6,591 bases of DNA from Roseovarius sp. (GTDB lineage: Bacteria; Pseudomonadota; Alphaproteobacteria; Rhodobacterales; Rhodobacteraceae): contig JAASSQ010000166.1 of NCBI GenBank assembly GCA_021767845.1, forward strand, positions 1-6,591, read 5' to 3'. A program made the position numbers and the translations under genes. The notes below the pieces were generated by a model, which searched no databases, was not told the DNA's origin, and saw nothing but the letters and a program-made list of their open reading frames with translations. This document shows, piece by piece, positions 6,132-6,591 of the stretch (its first letter is position 1; each line of letters opens with the position of its first letter).

Positions 6132-6144
6132 CATCATTTACCAC
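6124..6144. promoter_or_regulatory. Candidate operator, perfect 8-5-8 inverted repeat
   Basis: GTGGTAAA (6124-6131) and TTTACCAC (6137-6144) are perfect inverted repeats around CATCA. It is one of the few AT-containing stretches in a very GC-rich region, as protein-binding sites often are. The inner part TAAACATCATTTA fits the T-N11-A dyad of LysR-type regulators. A GntR-type TGGT/ACCA site is an alternative, though the spacing is wider than usual. It sits in the divergent region between the Fe-S protein gene and the DUF3305-like gene and could control either or both. Confidence 0.5.
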
Positions 6145-6152
6145 CGGCCGAC

Positions 6153-6197
6153 CCCGCGCCGCGCGCCCGCGAATCACCGCGTTGCGCGCGGCGCGGG
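6153..6197. repeat. Perfect 14-bp GC-rich inverted repeat with 17-nt loop
   Basis: CCCGCGCCGCGCGC (6153-6166) and GCGCGCGGCGCGGG (6184-6197) are exact reverse complements separated by 17 nt. The loop contains an inner 4-bp dyad, CGCG (6168-6171) and CGCG (6178-6181). The stem is all G and C, so the RNA hairpin would be very stable. No T-tract follows on either strand, so it is not a standard intrinsic terminator. It may insulate the two divergent transcripts, act in a long 5' leader of the rightward gene, or be a scattered intergenic repeat. Confidence 0.55.
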
Positions 6198-6391
6198 ACG
6201 GTGCGGCGATGCAGCCGCGCGGATCGCCTCCGACCCTGTTTCGGACTTTTTGTCCAATGCGGCGGTCCGTACCGGATTTGCATGCCCATTCTGTCCGCCG
6301 CCTTCCATTGTGGACTATGGGATGCAGATTTCCCTTTGAGCGGTCAGCAAACTGTACCAATCTGGAGCAACCGAAACTGGGGAGGATCGGT
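6198..6391. other. Remainder of the divergent intergenic region, no gene seen
   Basis: With the elements described at 6102-6197, this completes the 348 bp between the two divergent genes. No credible coding frame was found: the frames here lack ribosome-binding sites and resemble no protein family I recognise. From about 6235 the base composition becomes less GC-rich (runs such as GACTTTTTGTCC and GATTTCCCTTTG), as expected for a promoter area. I could not assign -35/-10 boxes or a -24/-12 sigma-54 site with confidence. A GGAGG ribosome-binding site (6381-6385) marks its right end. Confidence 0.4.
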
Positions 6392-6591
6392 TTGGTTCAT
6401 AATCCGTCGAGGTATGCCAGCATTCCGCTTGGCGTGGTCATCCGGCGCACGCCGGGTGTGACGCGTTGGGCGAAGTGGGCGTGGAAGGCCGTGGGCGTGC
6501 TTCCGGGCGCGGGCGCGGCCGGCTGGCGCGAGCTGCGCCGCGACGGGGACGTTGTCGAATACCATGCCGCCACCCCCACCCTGGAACTGCA
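6392..6591 (+). CDS. DUF3305-like protein (partial, TTG start)
   Basis: The first 66 codons of a gene cut by the right edge. The start is taken as TTG at 6392 because GGAGG (6381-6385) lies six nt upstream and no in-frame ATG fits. The translation contains IPLGVVIRRTPGVTRWAKWA (residues 11-30), WKAVGVLPGAG (31-41) and VVEYHAATPTLEL (53-65). These match my recollection of DUF3305: P-GVV-RR, a Trp-rich segment, VLPGA, then a Tyr and LELH. The function of the family is unknown. It usually precedes DUF3306 and genes for a molybdenum or tungsten formate dehydrogenase, so those are expected past the edge. It is divergent from the large Fe-S protein gene and shares its regulatory region. Confidence 0.75.
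   Translation, partial: MVHNPSRYASIPLGVVIRRTPGVTRWAKWAWKAVGVLPGAGAAGWRELRRDGDVVEYHAATPTLEL

Noticed and set aside
6274..6290. Possible -24/-12 sigma-54 promoter around the TTGCA at 6277-6281
   Set aside because: The -12-like TTGCA is present, but the -24 element at the right spacing does not match TGGCAC, so the call is not supported.
5388..6461. A 357-codon rightward open frame running through the divergent region into the DUF3305-like gene
   Set aside because: Ser/Arg/Pro-rich low-complexity translation with no motif. It would overlap the Fe-S gene start antisense and the DUF3305-like gene in another frame, and no ribosome-binding site was seen.
1..6591. CRISPR arrays, tRNA or rRNA genes, insertion sequences
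   Set aside because: No regularly spaced repeats, cloverleaf-like segments, transposase motifs or terminal inverted repeats with target duplications were seen; coding density and composition are even throughout.

Overview
The window looks like chromosomal DNA from a high-GC alphaproteobacterium, most probably a member of the Rhodobacteraceae (Roseobacter/Ruegeria/Paracoccus-like). This rests on the strong GC bias at third codon positions and on a set of small lineage-typical families found side by side: a COG5631-type winged-helix regulator and proteins resembling DUF6505, the BPL-like/DUF4444 family, DUF6494 and DUF3305. All family names come from reading the translations, not from a database search.

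Layout. (i) 1-280: the first 18 codons of a leftward secreted protein, then a divergent promoter region with two inverted repeats. (ii) 281-802: a rightward MarR-like winged-helix regulator. (iii) 821-3274: a tightly packed leftward operon, read from its promoter end as DUF6494-like, Mrp/NBP35 ATPase, BPL-like/DUF4444 protein, DUF6505-like. Its joints are a 2-nt gap and two 4-nt ATGA overlaps. (iv) 3275-3335: a 61-bp divergent spacer. (v) 3336-4091: a rightward exported c-type cytochrome. (vi) 4085-6043: a leftward 652-residue multi-cluster iron-sulfur protein whose stop overlaps the end of the cytochrome gene. (vii) 6044-6391: a 348-bp divergent regulatory region with two strong inverted repeats. 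(viii) 6392-6591: the start of a rightward DUF3305-like gene, cut by the window edge.

How the genes fit together. From 821 to the right edge this is the accessory half of what I recall as a conserved alphaproteobacterial neighbourhood around a Mo/W-bis-MGD formate dehydrogenase. DUF3305 normally leads into DUF3306, a TorD-like chaperone and the formate dehydrogenase subunits, which would lie beyond 6591. Within the window, Mrp could deliver Fe-S clusters and the large Fe-S protein could be a client or an electron-transfer partner. The cytochrome would work in the periplasm. No dehydrogenase gene is present here, so this link is an inference.

Three proteins deserve attention. The large Fe-S protein reads as a collapsed HdrA-like N-terminus joined to ferredoxin pairs and an MvhD-like segment. 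The cytochrome carries a shortened TupA-like (tungstate-binding) segment ahead of its haem domain. The BPL-like protein lacks the catalytic lysine and the GRGRRG loop of biotin/lipoate ligases. Together they suggest a little-studied maturation or electron-transfer module built from remodelled enzymes.
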